NCBI GenBank assembly: GCA_905142475.1
Contig: LR990732.1
Location: forward strand, 1 to 64,000
Origin: Xanthomonas hydrangeae
Lineage (GTDB): Bacteria > Pseudomonadota > Gammaproteobacteria > Xanthomonadales > Xanthomonadaceae
Length of the DNA: 64,000 nucleotides
Direction: 5' to 3'
In this document: positions 21,740-28,677 of the stretch, in pieces
How the letters are laid out: every line of letters begins with the position of its first letter
Position numbering within the stretch: the stretch's first letter is position 1
The notes under the pieces: generated by a model
What the model saw: only the letters and a program-made list of their open reading frames with translations
The model's database searches: none
Told to the model about the DNA's origin: nothing
Position numbers and translations under genes: made by a program

Positions 21740-21992
21740 TCCTTCGCCGTGCTCCCGCGTAGGTCGACCAGGGGCGCAGTGGCGCAAGGGATGGGAGGGC
21801 GGCTGGTGCGGACCGCAGCGGAGCGAGGACACGGGCCGCCCGGAAAGCGAAGCGACCCTTGCGCCACTGCGCCCCTGGGCTACCGTGTAGCGGGGTCGAA
21901 GGGGGACGCTGATGCGGTGCCTAGTCACCGGCAGAGGAGGCAATGAGCACGATCAAGCGGCTGCGATAGCAGCCGTGAGCAGAGCTTCGGCG
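21740..21992. other. GC-rich leader region c
   Basis: No gene. Contains GGGGCGCAGTGGCGCAAGGG and its exact inverse about 60-80 bases apart, bracketing a second stem (GGGCGGC/GCCGCCC), then CACGGCGAAGGACG next to the gene. Same order of elements as before the other Gln-rich leaders. Confidence 0.5.
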
Positions 21993-22192
21993 TGCTTTTT
22001 GAAGATGCGGGCACTACGCCCGGGCCGCGGCCATTCGCAAGCGAAGTACGCGACCTGGTGAAAGCCGGCCGCCGGCAATGCGGCCGCTGCGCCCCAGCCG
22101 GTAAGCGCTTAGGTCAGGGCCGCGCCCGGCTTGGCAGGCCAGTGCGAAGAGCAATCGCACTCGATGCGACATCAATGCGCATAGTGTGTCGA

Positions 22193-22540
22193 ATGGGCCG
22201 ACGCAAACGACCAGCACTAGCACCGTGGCTTTTCGGCCCACCAGGGGTGTGCGACGCGTGCGGCTGCCCGTGCGGCACCATGGACCAGGCAGGGATAGTC
22301 TGTTACGCCTGCAATGCCGGCGTGTTCATGCCGCGAGGATTCTGGCAATTTGCTAGCTGTCCCGCCTGTGCCGGAACCGATGCCTTTTGCCTAAGCTGCG
22401 GAGGCCGAAATTGGGTCGCCACGCCGCGTGAGGACATTGATGTAGGAGAGCTTGAAGCGTACTGGCAAAAGGTCATCCGAAGGGAACATCAAAACGGCCC
22501 ATCATTGCCCGAACCAATCGCAAAGCTGGGACGGTCGTGA
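22193..22540 (+). CDS. Putative zinc-ribbon protein (115 aa)
   Basis: MGRRKRPALAPWLFGPPGVC, then CDACGCPCG, CYAC, CPAC and CLSCGGRNW: four closely spaced Cys pairs, enough for two zinc ribbons. The C-terminus is helical (DVGELEAYWQKVIRREH). No ribosome site stands out; ATG 22175 is an alternative start, and the frame opens at 21992. A regulator or nucleic-acid-binding protein is possible. The Cys pattern is the main sign that it is real. Confidence 0.45.
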   Translation: MGRRKRPALAPWLFGPPGVCDACGCPCGTMDQAGIVCYACNAGVFMPRGFWQFASCPACAGTDAFCLSCGGRNWVATPREDIDVGELEAYWQKVIRREHQNGPSLPEPIAKLGRS

Positions 22541-22687
22541 ATTAGCAGAGTCAGCGCAGCTCTGCGCGGTGAACGCAATCAACTACCCTGTTTCTGAGCG
22601 CAGTTACGCCCTGCAAATGCTCAGAGAGTCGCGCTCGACGCCGCACGGGCGGCGCAGTTTGAGTGCACTGCGCTATCGATAGAAATT

Positions 22688-23680
22688 TTAGTCACACCAA
22701 GTGGCTCCACAAGCTGGGCACCCTGTGATGTATGTAGATGGCGAACAATCCTCTAGGGCAGGAGTCGCATCGATGCCACATCGGTGGCAGTAGCCAGACG
22801 GTGGCAAGAAGCTGACGACAGCACGTTTGTTAATTTCAGCGGCACGTGCTTGCGCTCCGGCCAGTCGCTGAGGAGAGTTGGCTTCGGCGGCCAGACGAAC
22901 CACGTGGTCGTGGAGCGCCATGAATGATCGGAGTTGCTCAGCTTCCTGCGCGACGGCTCCAAAATAGATTTCACCACTTCCTGGATGTTCGACGCTCAGA
23001 AAAATTTCACCAAACGTGTCAGAGCCATGCCTGCGGCGAGGCGGATAAAATTCATAAGGATCGTGGTCCCAGCCAGCATCACGGTCATCCCGAAAAAGGG
23101 TGTGCGTCGGCAGATCCATCCCATACGGATCGGAGTTGTACCGCGCCGACGCCACGAGCGGATGACAATCAGCAGCGGCCGCGAATACGCTTGAAATTAT
23201 GCTCGGCGAGACCAGCACAGAGCCAAAACCGCCAGCAACATTCTTTGAAACAATCGTTGCTCCACTTGCGCTATTTGACAGGATGAAATGCGCGTTCTCA
23301 GTGACTATATTCGCAGGCCTTTCATTGATAGGCCTTGCCTTCGGGAAGATGCAGCGCTCATGCTGGGATGCAAGATAACCATCCTCAAACGCGAACGCCA
23401 GGTCGCCGGCAACCAATCCATCGCGACAGTTACGAAGCAGGTCCTGGAGCAACGCAGGGATGGTGAGGTGCGTGCCTGCCGCATCGTGAGACGCCCACCG
23501 GTAGCCGATGTCGTACGTCATTCCTAGAATTGGTTCGATCACTTCCCATTCTCTAACTTCGTCGGCACTACGCAAAAAATCAAGCTTCGTTATAGCGGTG
23601 TTGACCTCGACTAGACGCGCGATCAGTTCAAACCGATGCGAAGCGACGCCGCATTGACTGCGTGCAACATCATTTTTCAT
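22688..23680 (-). CDS. Hypothetical protein with C-terminal zinc ribbon (330 aa)
   Basis: Soluble protein, family not recognised. The N-terminal half is helical (FELIARLVEVNTAITKLDFL). The middle has mixed strands (HFILSNSASGATIVSKN, GGFGSVLVSPSIISSVFAAA). Residues about 300-328 carry CHRCG and CPACGATWC, a zinc ribbon. Its base composition is lower in GC than its neighbours, suggesting separate arrival. It lies 82 bases after the DUF1173 gene, same strand, so may be co-transcribed. Confidence 0.55.
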   Translation of the reverse strand: MKNDVARSQCGVASHRFELIARLVEVNTAITKLDFLRSADEVREWEVIEPILGMTYDIGYRWASHDAAGTHLTIPALLQDLLRNCRDGLVAGDLAFAFEDGYLASQHERCIFPKARPINERPANIVTENAHFILSNSASGATIVSKNVAGGFGSVLVSPSIISSVFAAAADCHPLVASARYNSDPYGMDLPTHTLFRDDRDAGWDHDPYEFYPPRRRHGSDTFGEIFLSVEHPGSGEIYFGAVAQEAEQLRSFMALHDHVVRLAAEANSPQRLAGAQARAAEINKRAVVSFLPPSGYCHRCGIDATPALEDCSPSTYITGCPACGATWCD

Positions 23681-23762
23681 GCCGTAAATGATCCGAAGGA
23701 GTATTGGCTCTTTCCGCAGCGCTGCGCATTACGCGTTTGACGACTACGGCGCATGAGGCGTT

Positions 23763-24989
23763 TCATGATTCTTCCAGTCGGTGTGGTTCGTATCCGTCGA
23801 TCGCCGGCAGCTCTGGCATCGAGTCTGTCGCACGCCAGAACCAGGGCGCGAGCGAACTCTCCTTGACCAGGGTCGCTAGCGCTTCCATGTGCGATTCGTC
23901 TACTTCGGCCCGGACAACGTACATGGCCACAGGTTTCGGGTTCGTGTCACTTGTCACGACGGTGGCAAGTGGTTTCTTGTTCGATAGGTTGAAGCGCAAT
24001 CCCTTTACAAAGCGCCGATCTTCAGTGTGGAGCTTCTCTAGCAGGAGCTTATCTTCCTGCGTCTCGTACGGAATCCAATGCTCGTTGACGGCCATCAGGG
24101 CTGCTTCTTCCAGCTGTGGCAGGCCTGACTCGGCAACGCTGAAGGTGCCGACCAGCATCAGGTGACCGTCGTCGTCAATGTTCCACATATCGATCTCGTT
24201 GGCGAAGCTCTTCTGCAACTTCTCGCCAAACTTGCCGTCCATGTAGAACGCAGTGCTGGGCAAGTGCTTGAAGGTAACCTTCTTGCCGAATCGGGCCTCG
24301 CCGAACTCTTTCACTTCGGCGATAACGATCATCAGCTTACGCACTCCGGCGCGCACCCCGGAAATGCTCTTGAACAGCCGACGGGCTCGGTCGGCATGAG
24401 CAGAGGACTCGGCAGCGATGAACGGCTCGGGGATATAGAGATTTTCAACGAAGGGCGCATTCTTGGCTTTTTTATCGGCAGCCGCTTGCAACAGGTACTT
24501 GCGCAAAATGTGGTACGACCGCTTGCCGCGCATTGCCGGCGTCCAGCGATTGAACTTCGCCTCTTCCCAGAGGTAGTGGAGGACGCTGCGGAGGGTCAAT
24601 TTGGTTCCGTCCGACTTGACCGTGGTGGTCTCACCGTCGCTAGGAACGGGAGCAGTTCGGCTCGCACCCTTGCTCATGCTGAAGGCGAGCTTCAGGGTGG
24701 TCTCGCCGCTCTCCGGGTCTTCCTTGATTGCACGGTCCATGACCTCCCCCAAGCCGGACAGTTCTGCAGGCGGCTCGTAGGATTCGCAATCGGGCGAGTG
24801 CGTGGTGCCGGTTCCGGGCATGCGCTTTACGATGTAAGCCTCGTGTACCTTCGCCAGATACATCGGGATCGGCGGACGGCGGCAGAGGCACAGCGGCCGC
24901 TCACGCTTTGTGTGGGCGGCCGCGAGCACGGTGCGAGCACCTGCATCATGTGGGTCAATCATCACGCCGTTAAGTTGGTACGTGGTCAT
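23763..24989 (-). CDS. DUF1173 family plasmid protein (408 aa)
   Basis: Begins MTTYQLNGVMIDP. The cysteine-rich N-terminus CLCRRPPIPMYLAKVHEAYI, followed by KRMPGTGTTHSPDCESYEPP (about 53-72), is the DUF1173 signature found on conjugative plasmids and integrative elements. The rest has LRSVLHYLWEEAKFNRWTP and a mixed alpha/beta C-terminus. Function unknown. It is the last of a run of minus-strand genes from 25507 down. Confidence 0.8.
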   Translation of the reverse strand: MTTYQLNGVMIDPHDAGARTVLAAAHTKRERPLCLCRRPPIPMYLAKVHEAYIVKRMPGTGTTHSPDCESYEPPAELSGLGEVMDRAIKEDPESGETTLKLAFSMSKGASRTAPVPSDGETTTVKSDGTKLTLRSVLHYLWEEAKFNRWTPAMRGKRSYHILRKYLLQAAADKKAKNAPFVENLYIPEPFIAAESSAHADRARRLFKSISGVRAGVRKLMIVIAEVKEFGEARFGKKVTFKHLPSTAFYMDGKFGEKLQKSFANEIDMWNIDDDGHLMLVGTFSVAESGLPQLEEAALMAVNEHWIPYETQEDKLLLEKLHTEDRRFVKGLRFNLSNKKPLATVVTSDTNPKPVAMYVVRAEVDESHMEALATLVKESSLAPWFWRATDSMPELPAIDGYEPHRLEES

Positions 24990-24991
24990 CG

Positions 24992-25195
24992 TTACTTCTC
25001 CAATTGTGCGCTGTGCTGTTTCACGATGGCCTCGAGGACGCGTACCACGACTACGCTGCCGTGGTCATTGGCCATCGTAGAGGCAAAGATTTCCAGCATG
25101 TGTTGGTAGCCCTGGGGGCCGCCGCCAGCTGTGTTCGTATTCGTGGCATTGATGAAAGCATCGAGGGCTTCGTCAATGATTTGTTGGTCGGTCAT
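24992..25195 (-). CDS. Small hypothetical protein (67 aa)
   Basis: MTDQQIIDEALDAFINATNT..., helical, with a Gly/Asn-rich loop in the middle and VVVVRVLEAIVKQHSAQ near the end. GGAGAA precedes the start. It ends 2 bases before the DUF1173 start, so the two are translated together; a partner role is likely. No family known. Confidence 0.6.
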   Translation of the reverse strand: MTDQQIIDEALDAFINATNTNTAGGGPQGYQHMLEIFASTMANDHGSVVVVRVLEAIVKQHSAQLEK

Positions 25196-25213
25196 AGTGC
25201 TTCTCCTATTCGG

Positions 25214-25507
25214 TTACCTGCGGTTGAGTTCCTTGATGATCTGCCTATGCGTGTCCGAGAGCGCACGGTCAACTTGAGCCTTGCTGATCGTGCCACGCTG
25301 CATGTGCCGCATTAGCGCAACTCGGTCGAACTGGAAGGCGGTCTTCAGTAGTTCGGCAGGGTAATACGCTATCGGCCGCTGCCTGCGGCGATTGATGGAC
25401 CGCCCTGCTGCCGCGACAACAATGCCGACGATCAAGAGCAACACCGCAGGCCAAAAGTCTTGCAGAAACTGCCAGAAGAGAGGCGAGATAAAGTTCGTTG
25501 AGGACAT
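25214..25507 (-). CDS. Small membrane protein (97 aa)
   Basis: One membrane segment at about residues 20-38 (PAVLLLIVGIVVAAAGRS), then a basic cytoplasmic part (RSINRRRQRPIAYYPAELLK, and RHMQRGTISKAQVDRALSDT). Start MSSTNFISPLFWQF. Function unknown; it may anchor a cytoplasmic partner. It lies 18 bases before the next gene in the same minus-strand run. Confidence 0.6.
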   Translation of the reverse strand: MSSTNFISPLFWQFLQDFWPAVLLLIVGIVVAAAGRSINRRRQRPIAYYPAELLKTAFQFDRVALMRHMQRGTISKAQVDRALSDTHRQIIKELNRR

Positions 25508-25530
25508 GGTGGGAAGGCTCTTGGCGGGAG

Positions 25531-25797
25531 TCAGTTGCCGTACTTATCTTCCAGCCAACCCGAATACTCGCGGTTGCTGGCAGCTAGGATGGTGCGGCTA
25601 TCATCGCCTCGGGTAACCGCCGAGGCGTCATCGCAGGCGCAGCAGGCGCGAGAGAACTCGTGTAGCGCGTCCGCTGCGGCGGACAGCGCCTTGGCACATT
25701 TTTGTGCGGCTTTCTTGCGTGCTGCTTCTGCACGAGCTTGTTTTTTAACGTCAAGCTTGCTGAGCCAATCTGGTCCCTTCATTACTGTCTGGTGCAT
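25531..25797 (-). CDS. Small basic hypothetical protein (88 aa)
   Basis: MHQTVMKGPDWLSKLDVKKQ, then an Ala/Lys-rich helix (ARAEAARKKAAQKCAKAL) and a Cys cluster (FSRACCACDD). GGAGGCAAC precedes the ATG; a second ATG is at 25782. It follows the primase gene by 12 bases, so it is probably co-translated and may be a primase helper. No family recognised. Confidence 0.55.
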   Translation of the reverse strand: MHQTVMKGPDWLSKLDVKKQARAEAARKKAAQKCAKALSAAADALHEFSRACCACDDASAVTRGDDSRTILAASNREYSGWLEDKYGN

Positions 25798-25809
25798 AGT
25801 TGCCTCCTG

Positions 25810-27075
25810 TTATGCAGTGGGCCTACCGGACAGGCCGGTGAGTGCGACGAGGTGTCGGCGCATCAGTTCTTTGAACGCGCCTTCGGCAATGGTGTCGATT
25901 ACCGGGAAGGCACGTTCGGCCAGCCTGGCACGGCCTTCAATGCCGGCGAGATCCACTCCGCGTTGCAACTCGGCGAATAGGAATTCGGACAGGGGCTGTG
26001 CCTGGCTTAGTAGCTGGTGGAAGTCTTCGACGCCGCGAGACCGCACCAGTGAGTCCGGATCCTCGCACTCGGGCAGGAAAACGAACGCGGCCTGGCGCTC
26101 GCCTCCTAAGTGCGGCAACACCGTGCGAGCAGCGCTGTAGGCTGCAGCACGTCCGGCGCGGTCGCCGTCGAAGCAGAAGTAAACCTGGTCGGTATAGCGG
26201 AACAATAGAGTCGCGTGGGCGTCGCTGAATGCGGTCCCCATTGTTGCGACGGCCGCTCCGGCGTCGTACTGAGCCATCGTCACCACATCGATGAAGCCTT
26301 CGACCACCAACACGCGGGGAAGCCGACGCTGGGCCTGCAAGGCTTGCCAGAGGCCGTAGAGGACTTGCTTCTTTCGGAAGATTTCCGAGTCCGGGGAATT
26401 CAGGTATTTCGGTGTGGCACTTCCAATAGCGCGGCCACCGAATCCAACAACGCGGCCGCGCTCGTCGCGGATCGGGAACATCAACCGCTCCCTGAAGCGG
26501 TCGTAAGTGCGGCCGGATGCGCGCTCGCTTTTTGCGAGCAGGCCAATGGCAAGCAGGTCGCGCTCACGACTGCCGGCGATGCCATGCTTGAGGGCGCTCC
26601 ACTCGTTGGGCGCGTAGCCAAGCTCATAGAGCTTTGCGGCAGACGTTGAAATGTCTCGTCCAGCTAGGTAGGCGACTGCTTGTTCGCTTGTCAGCTGATC
26701 GCGGTAGAAAGATTTGGCGGCTTCGGCAAGCCCGTAAAGAGCGGCATAGGATGCGATGCCGGTCGGTCGGAAAGGGCGCTCTTCTCGGGGAACCTCGCGG
26801 CCGACTTCCTTGGCCACCAGTTCGACGGCTGGGATGAAATCCAGTCGCTCGAAGGCCATGATGAAATTGATGGCGTTGCCATGCGCGCCACAACCGAAGC
26901 AGTGGTAAAAGCCCTTCTCTTGCGCAACGGTGAAGGAGGGGCTGTTTTCGCTATGGAACGGGCATCGTGCGGTGTACTCATTGCCGGCGCGCTTAAGCTC
27001 GACGCGCTTGCCGATGATCGTCACCAGGTCGGCGGCGGCCATCTCGTCGATGAAGTGTTGGGGGATCCTGGACAC
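25810..27075 (-). CDS. DnaG-type primase, short form (421 aa)
   Basis: Zinc finger CPFH...CFGC (Cys38, His41, Cys59, Cys62), then the RNA-polymerase domain with RERLMFPIRDERGRVVGFGG, and Toprim motifs VEGFIDVV and FDGDRAG. It would make RNA primers on single-stranded plasmid DNA, for example after transfer. At 421 residues it lacks the C-terminal DnaB-binding domain of chromosomal DnaG (about 580), so it may act without the host helicase. The start MSRIPQHFIDEMAAAD matches DnaG N-termini. Confidence 0.9.
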   Translation of the reverse strand: MSRIPQHFIDEMAAADLVTIIGKRVELKRAGNEYTARCPFHSENSPSFTVAQEKGFYHCFGCGAHGNAINFIMAFERLDFIPAVELVAKEVGREVPREERPFRPTGIASYAALYGLAEAAKSFYRDQLTSEQAVAYLAGRDISTSAAKLYELGYAPNEWSALKHGIAGSRERDLLAIGLLAKSERASGRTYDRFRERLMFPIRDERGRVVGFGGRAIGSATPKYLNSPDSEIFRKKQVLYGLWQALQAQRRLPRVLVVEGFIDVVTMAQYDAGAAVATMGTAFSDAHATLLFRYTDQVYFCFDGDRAGRAAAYSAARTVLPHLGGERQAAFVFLPECEDPDSLVRSRGVEDFHQLLSQAQPLSEFLFAELQRGVDLAGIEGRARLAERAFPVIDTIAEGAFKELMRRHLVALTGLSGRPTA

Positions 27076-27097
27076 TGGAACTCCTTAAATCCTCGGG

Positions 27098-27505
27098 CTA
27101 GAGGATGGCCTGTTTGTTGGCAGTGACGCGCTCGAAGTGAAAAACAACGGGGCAGCTGGTTTCATGGATCAAGCCGTATCGCAGCGCATGCCTGTAAGTC
27201 GGGTTGTTGCGGGCAAGGACCTCGCAGGCACGGGCGAGCTTGGCCCTCCACGCTTCCAGCGGCATCGAATGTTTGTCGATGTTGCAAGGCGGGCATGCCG
27301 GCATCAGGTTCGTCAGTCGATCGTTTTCGACGCGAATCATTTTCCCGGTATTGCGAGTGCCGCCACCGGGCAGAAAAACGAAGTCGCGGACAACTGCTTC
27401 CACATGGTCAACATGCCAGCGAGGTCCAAGTTCCTCGCCGCAGTAGGCACAGCGTCCATCAAACATACACCGGACGGTTTCGCGTTGGCTCTTGGTGAGG
27501 GCCAT
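27098..27505 (-). CDS. HNH endonuclease
   Basis: 135 residues. CAYCGEEL (about 19-26), HVDHVEAV (about 31-38) and NLMPACPPCNIDKHSM (about 65-80) make the HNH core, with two CxxC pairs holding zinc and the His-Asp-His catalytic set. Such small HNH proteins nick or cut DNA, sometimes in phage or plasmid defence or processing. It lies 22 bases before the primase gene on the same strand, pointing to a joint role in DNA entry or replication; this is inference. Confidence 0.8.
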   Translation of the reverse strand: MALTKSQRETVRCMFDGRCAYCGEELGPRWHVDHVEAVVRDFVFLPGGGTRNTGKMIRVENDRLTNLMPACPPCNIDKHSMPLEAWRAKLARACEVLARNNPTYRHALRYGLIHETSCPVVFHFERVTANKQAIL

Positions 27506-27518
27506 AAGTCACGTCTCC

Positions 27519-27749
27519 CTAAAGCGGCCGTTCCAATGCAGCGGCTGCGCGGCGCAGCCGTCGCAGAGTGCGATTCTCGTCAGGAAGTTCCGGGGCATGG
27601 GTGAGCAGGTAGTCGATAAACTCGGCGCCCTGGATTGCCGCAACATGGAGTTCCTGCATGCGTTTGATCAGGTCTTCGACTTTCTCGGCATCTGCTGGGT
27701 TGGCCTTGCGTCTGCGTAGCAGCGCCATGGCAGGCAGTTGATGGCTCAC
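27519..27749 (-). CDS. Small hypothetical protein coupled to csrA (76 aa)
   Basis: Starts with GTG at 27749 overlapping the csrA stop (GTGA), or at ATG 27728. Helical: PADAEKVEDLIKRMQELHVA, then FIDYLLTHAPELPDENRTLR. No family known. Its tight coupling suggests it is made with the plasmid CsrA, so it could tune or titrate it; inference only. It lies 13 bases before the HNH gene. Confidence 0.6.
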   Translation of the reverse strand: MSHQLPAMALLRRRKANPADAEKVEDLIKRMQELHVAAIQGAEFIDYLLTHAPELPDENRTLRRLRRAAAALERPL

Positions 27750-27937
27750 ACGCAGGCTCCCTGCGCGCGCGAAGGCAGGCTGTCACCGGCATACAGTTCC
27801 CGGCGCAGGATGAGTGTTTCGCGCGGTGCGACGATGCCGAGCATGACTTGGCCGTTTTGGTCGATGCCTTTAACCACTACGGCGACGTCATCGCCAACCA
27901 TGATGGTCTGTCCGATTTTGCGGGTCAGCATGAGCAT
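27746..27937 (-). CDS. csrA: Plasmid-borne CsrA/RsmA homologue
   Basis: 63 residues: MLMLTRKIGQTIMVGDDVAV, then VMLGIVAPRETLILRRELY. It keeps the RNA-binding residues Leu4 and Arg6 on strand 1 and Arg45 (equivalent to Arg44 of E. coli CsrA). CsrA dimers bind GGA motifs in mRNA leaders and block or stabilise translation; RsmA of Xanthomonas controls virulence and hrp genes. GGAGACAACC precedes the start. A plasmid copy could adjust host or plasmid gene expression. It heads a tight cluster with the next three genes. Confidence 0.9.
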   Translation of the reverse strand: MLMLTRKIGQTIMVGDDVAVVVKGIDQNGQVMLGIVAPRETLILRRELYAGDSLPSRAQGACV

Positions 27938-27952
27938 GAGGTTGTCTCCTGG

Positions 27953-28297
27953 TCAGGTGGCGGGTTCGGCGACTGGGCGGCCAAGGCGGCGCAGCCGCTC
28001 AATGAGGTTGACCGGCGCCGGCGCCGGCTGCGCTGCGGCTTGCATGTCCCGCAGCGCCTGCGCGATGCTCGCCTGGTCGGAGTCGATGCCCGCCAGAGGA
28101 TCGTGGTCGATCAGCGTGGCCCATTCTGCAAAGCTGGTTCGGCGGCGGTTGGCAAGCAGCGGGCCGTGACGCTTACAGGCGTCACGCAGAGCCAGTAAGC
28201 CGTCCAGCGGAGCACCGCCGGGGTGCCGCGCGGTGACCTTGCCGTTCACGCGAATGGCTTCGGCTTCGGCGAGCAGGGCGAAAATGTTGTCGGTCAC
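27953..28297 (-). CDS. Hypothetical protein (114 aa)
   Basis: MTDNIFALLAEAEAIRVNGK..., with PLLANRRRTSFAEWATLIDH in the middle and a Pro/Ala linker before a helical end (VNLIERLRRLGRPVAEP). No family recognised. Its start overlaps the stop of the upstream gene, and csrA starts 15 bases after it, so all are one operon. Confidence 0.55.
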   Translation of the reverse strand: MTDNIFALLAEAEAIRVNGKVTARHPGGAPLDGLLALRDACKRHGPLLANRRRTSFAEWATLIDHDPLAGIDSDQASIAQALRDMQAAAQPAPAPVNLIERLRRLGRPVAEPAT

Positions 28298-28617
28298 GGC
28301 GTGTCGGTCTCCTGCCGGGGCCGGATAAAGATGGCAACCGGGTTGTTGTCAGTGTCGTAGAGACCAACCATGCGCCACCCCGAGCTGGGCGGTTCAGGAT
28401 GCCAGCGGGTCAGTGCGAGCGGATCTTCGTAGTAGCGCTGGAGAAGTGCGGGATCGTCCGACTCCAGGGTGATCTGGCAGAAATGGAATCCGGCGCTCAG
28501 AAGCGCGTTGGAGTCGTAGAAGCCATCTGTGGTGAATAGGTCCAGGTCCGCGTGGAAAGTGAAGCCGAACTTGTCACGAGCGGGTTGGCGCTTGGGGTCA
28601 AAGTATTCAAAGGTCAT
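28294..28617 (-). CDS. Hypothetical protein (107 aa)
   Basis: MTFEYFDPKRQPARDKFGFT..., mixed alpha/beta, with many aromatics (HFCQITLESDDPALLQRYYE, GWRMVGLYDTDNNPVAIFIR). Soluble. The last strands resemble a small beta domain. Family unknown. It overlaps the next gene (ATGA-type) and follows the large ParB-like gene by 60 bases. Confidence 0.55.
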   Translation of the reverse strand: MTFEYFDPKRQPARDKFGFTFHADLDLFTTDGFYDSNALLSAGFHFCQITLESDDPALLQRYYEDPLALTRWHPEPPSSGWRMVGLYDTDNNPVAIFIRPRQETDTP

Positions 28618-28677
28618 GGTTTAGGTCCTTGGTCGGTGGCCGGAGAGCGCGCCGGCAGGGCCGGCGCGCGTGCTTCC

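Noticed and set aside
24162..25109. 315-residue plus-strand frame
   Set aside because: Antisense to DUF1173, which has recognisable motifs; the plus-strand product has none.
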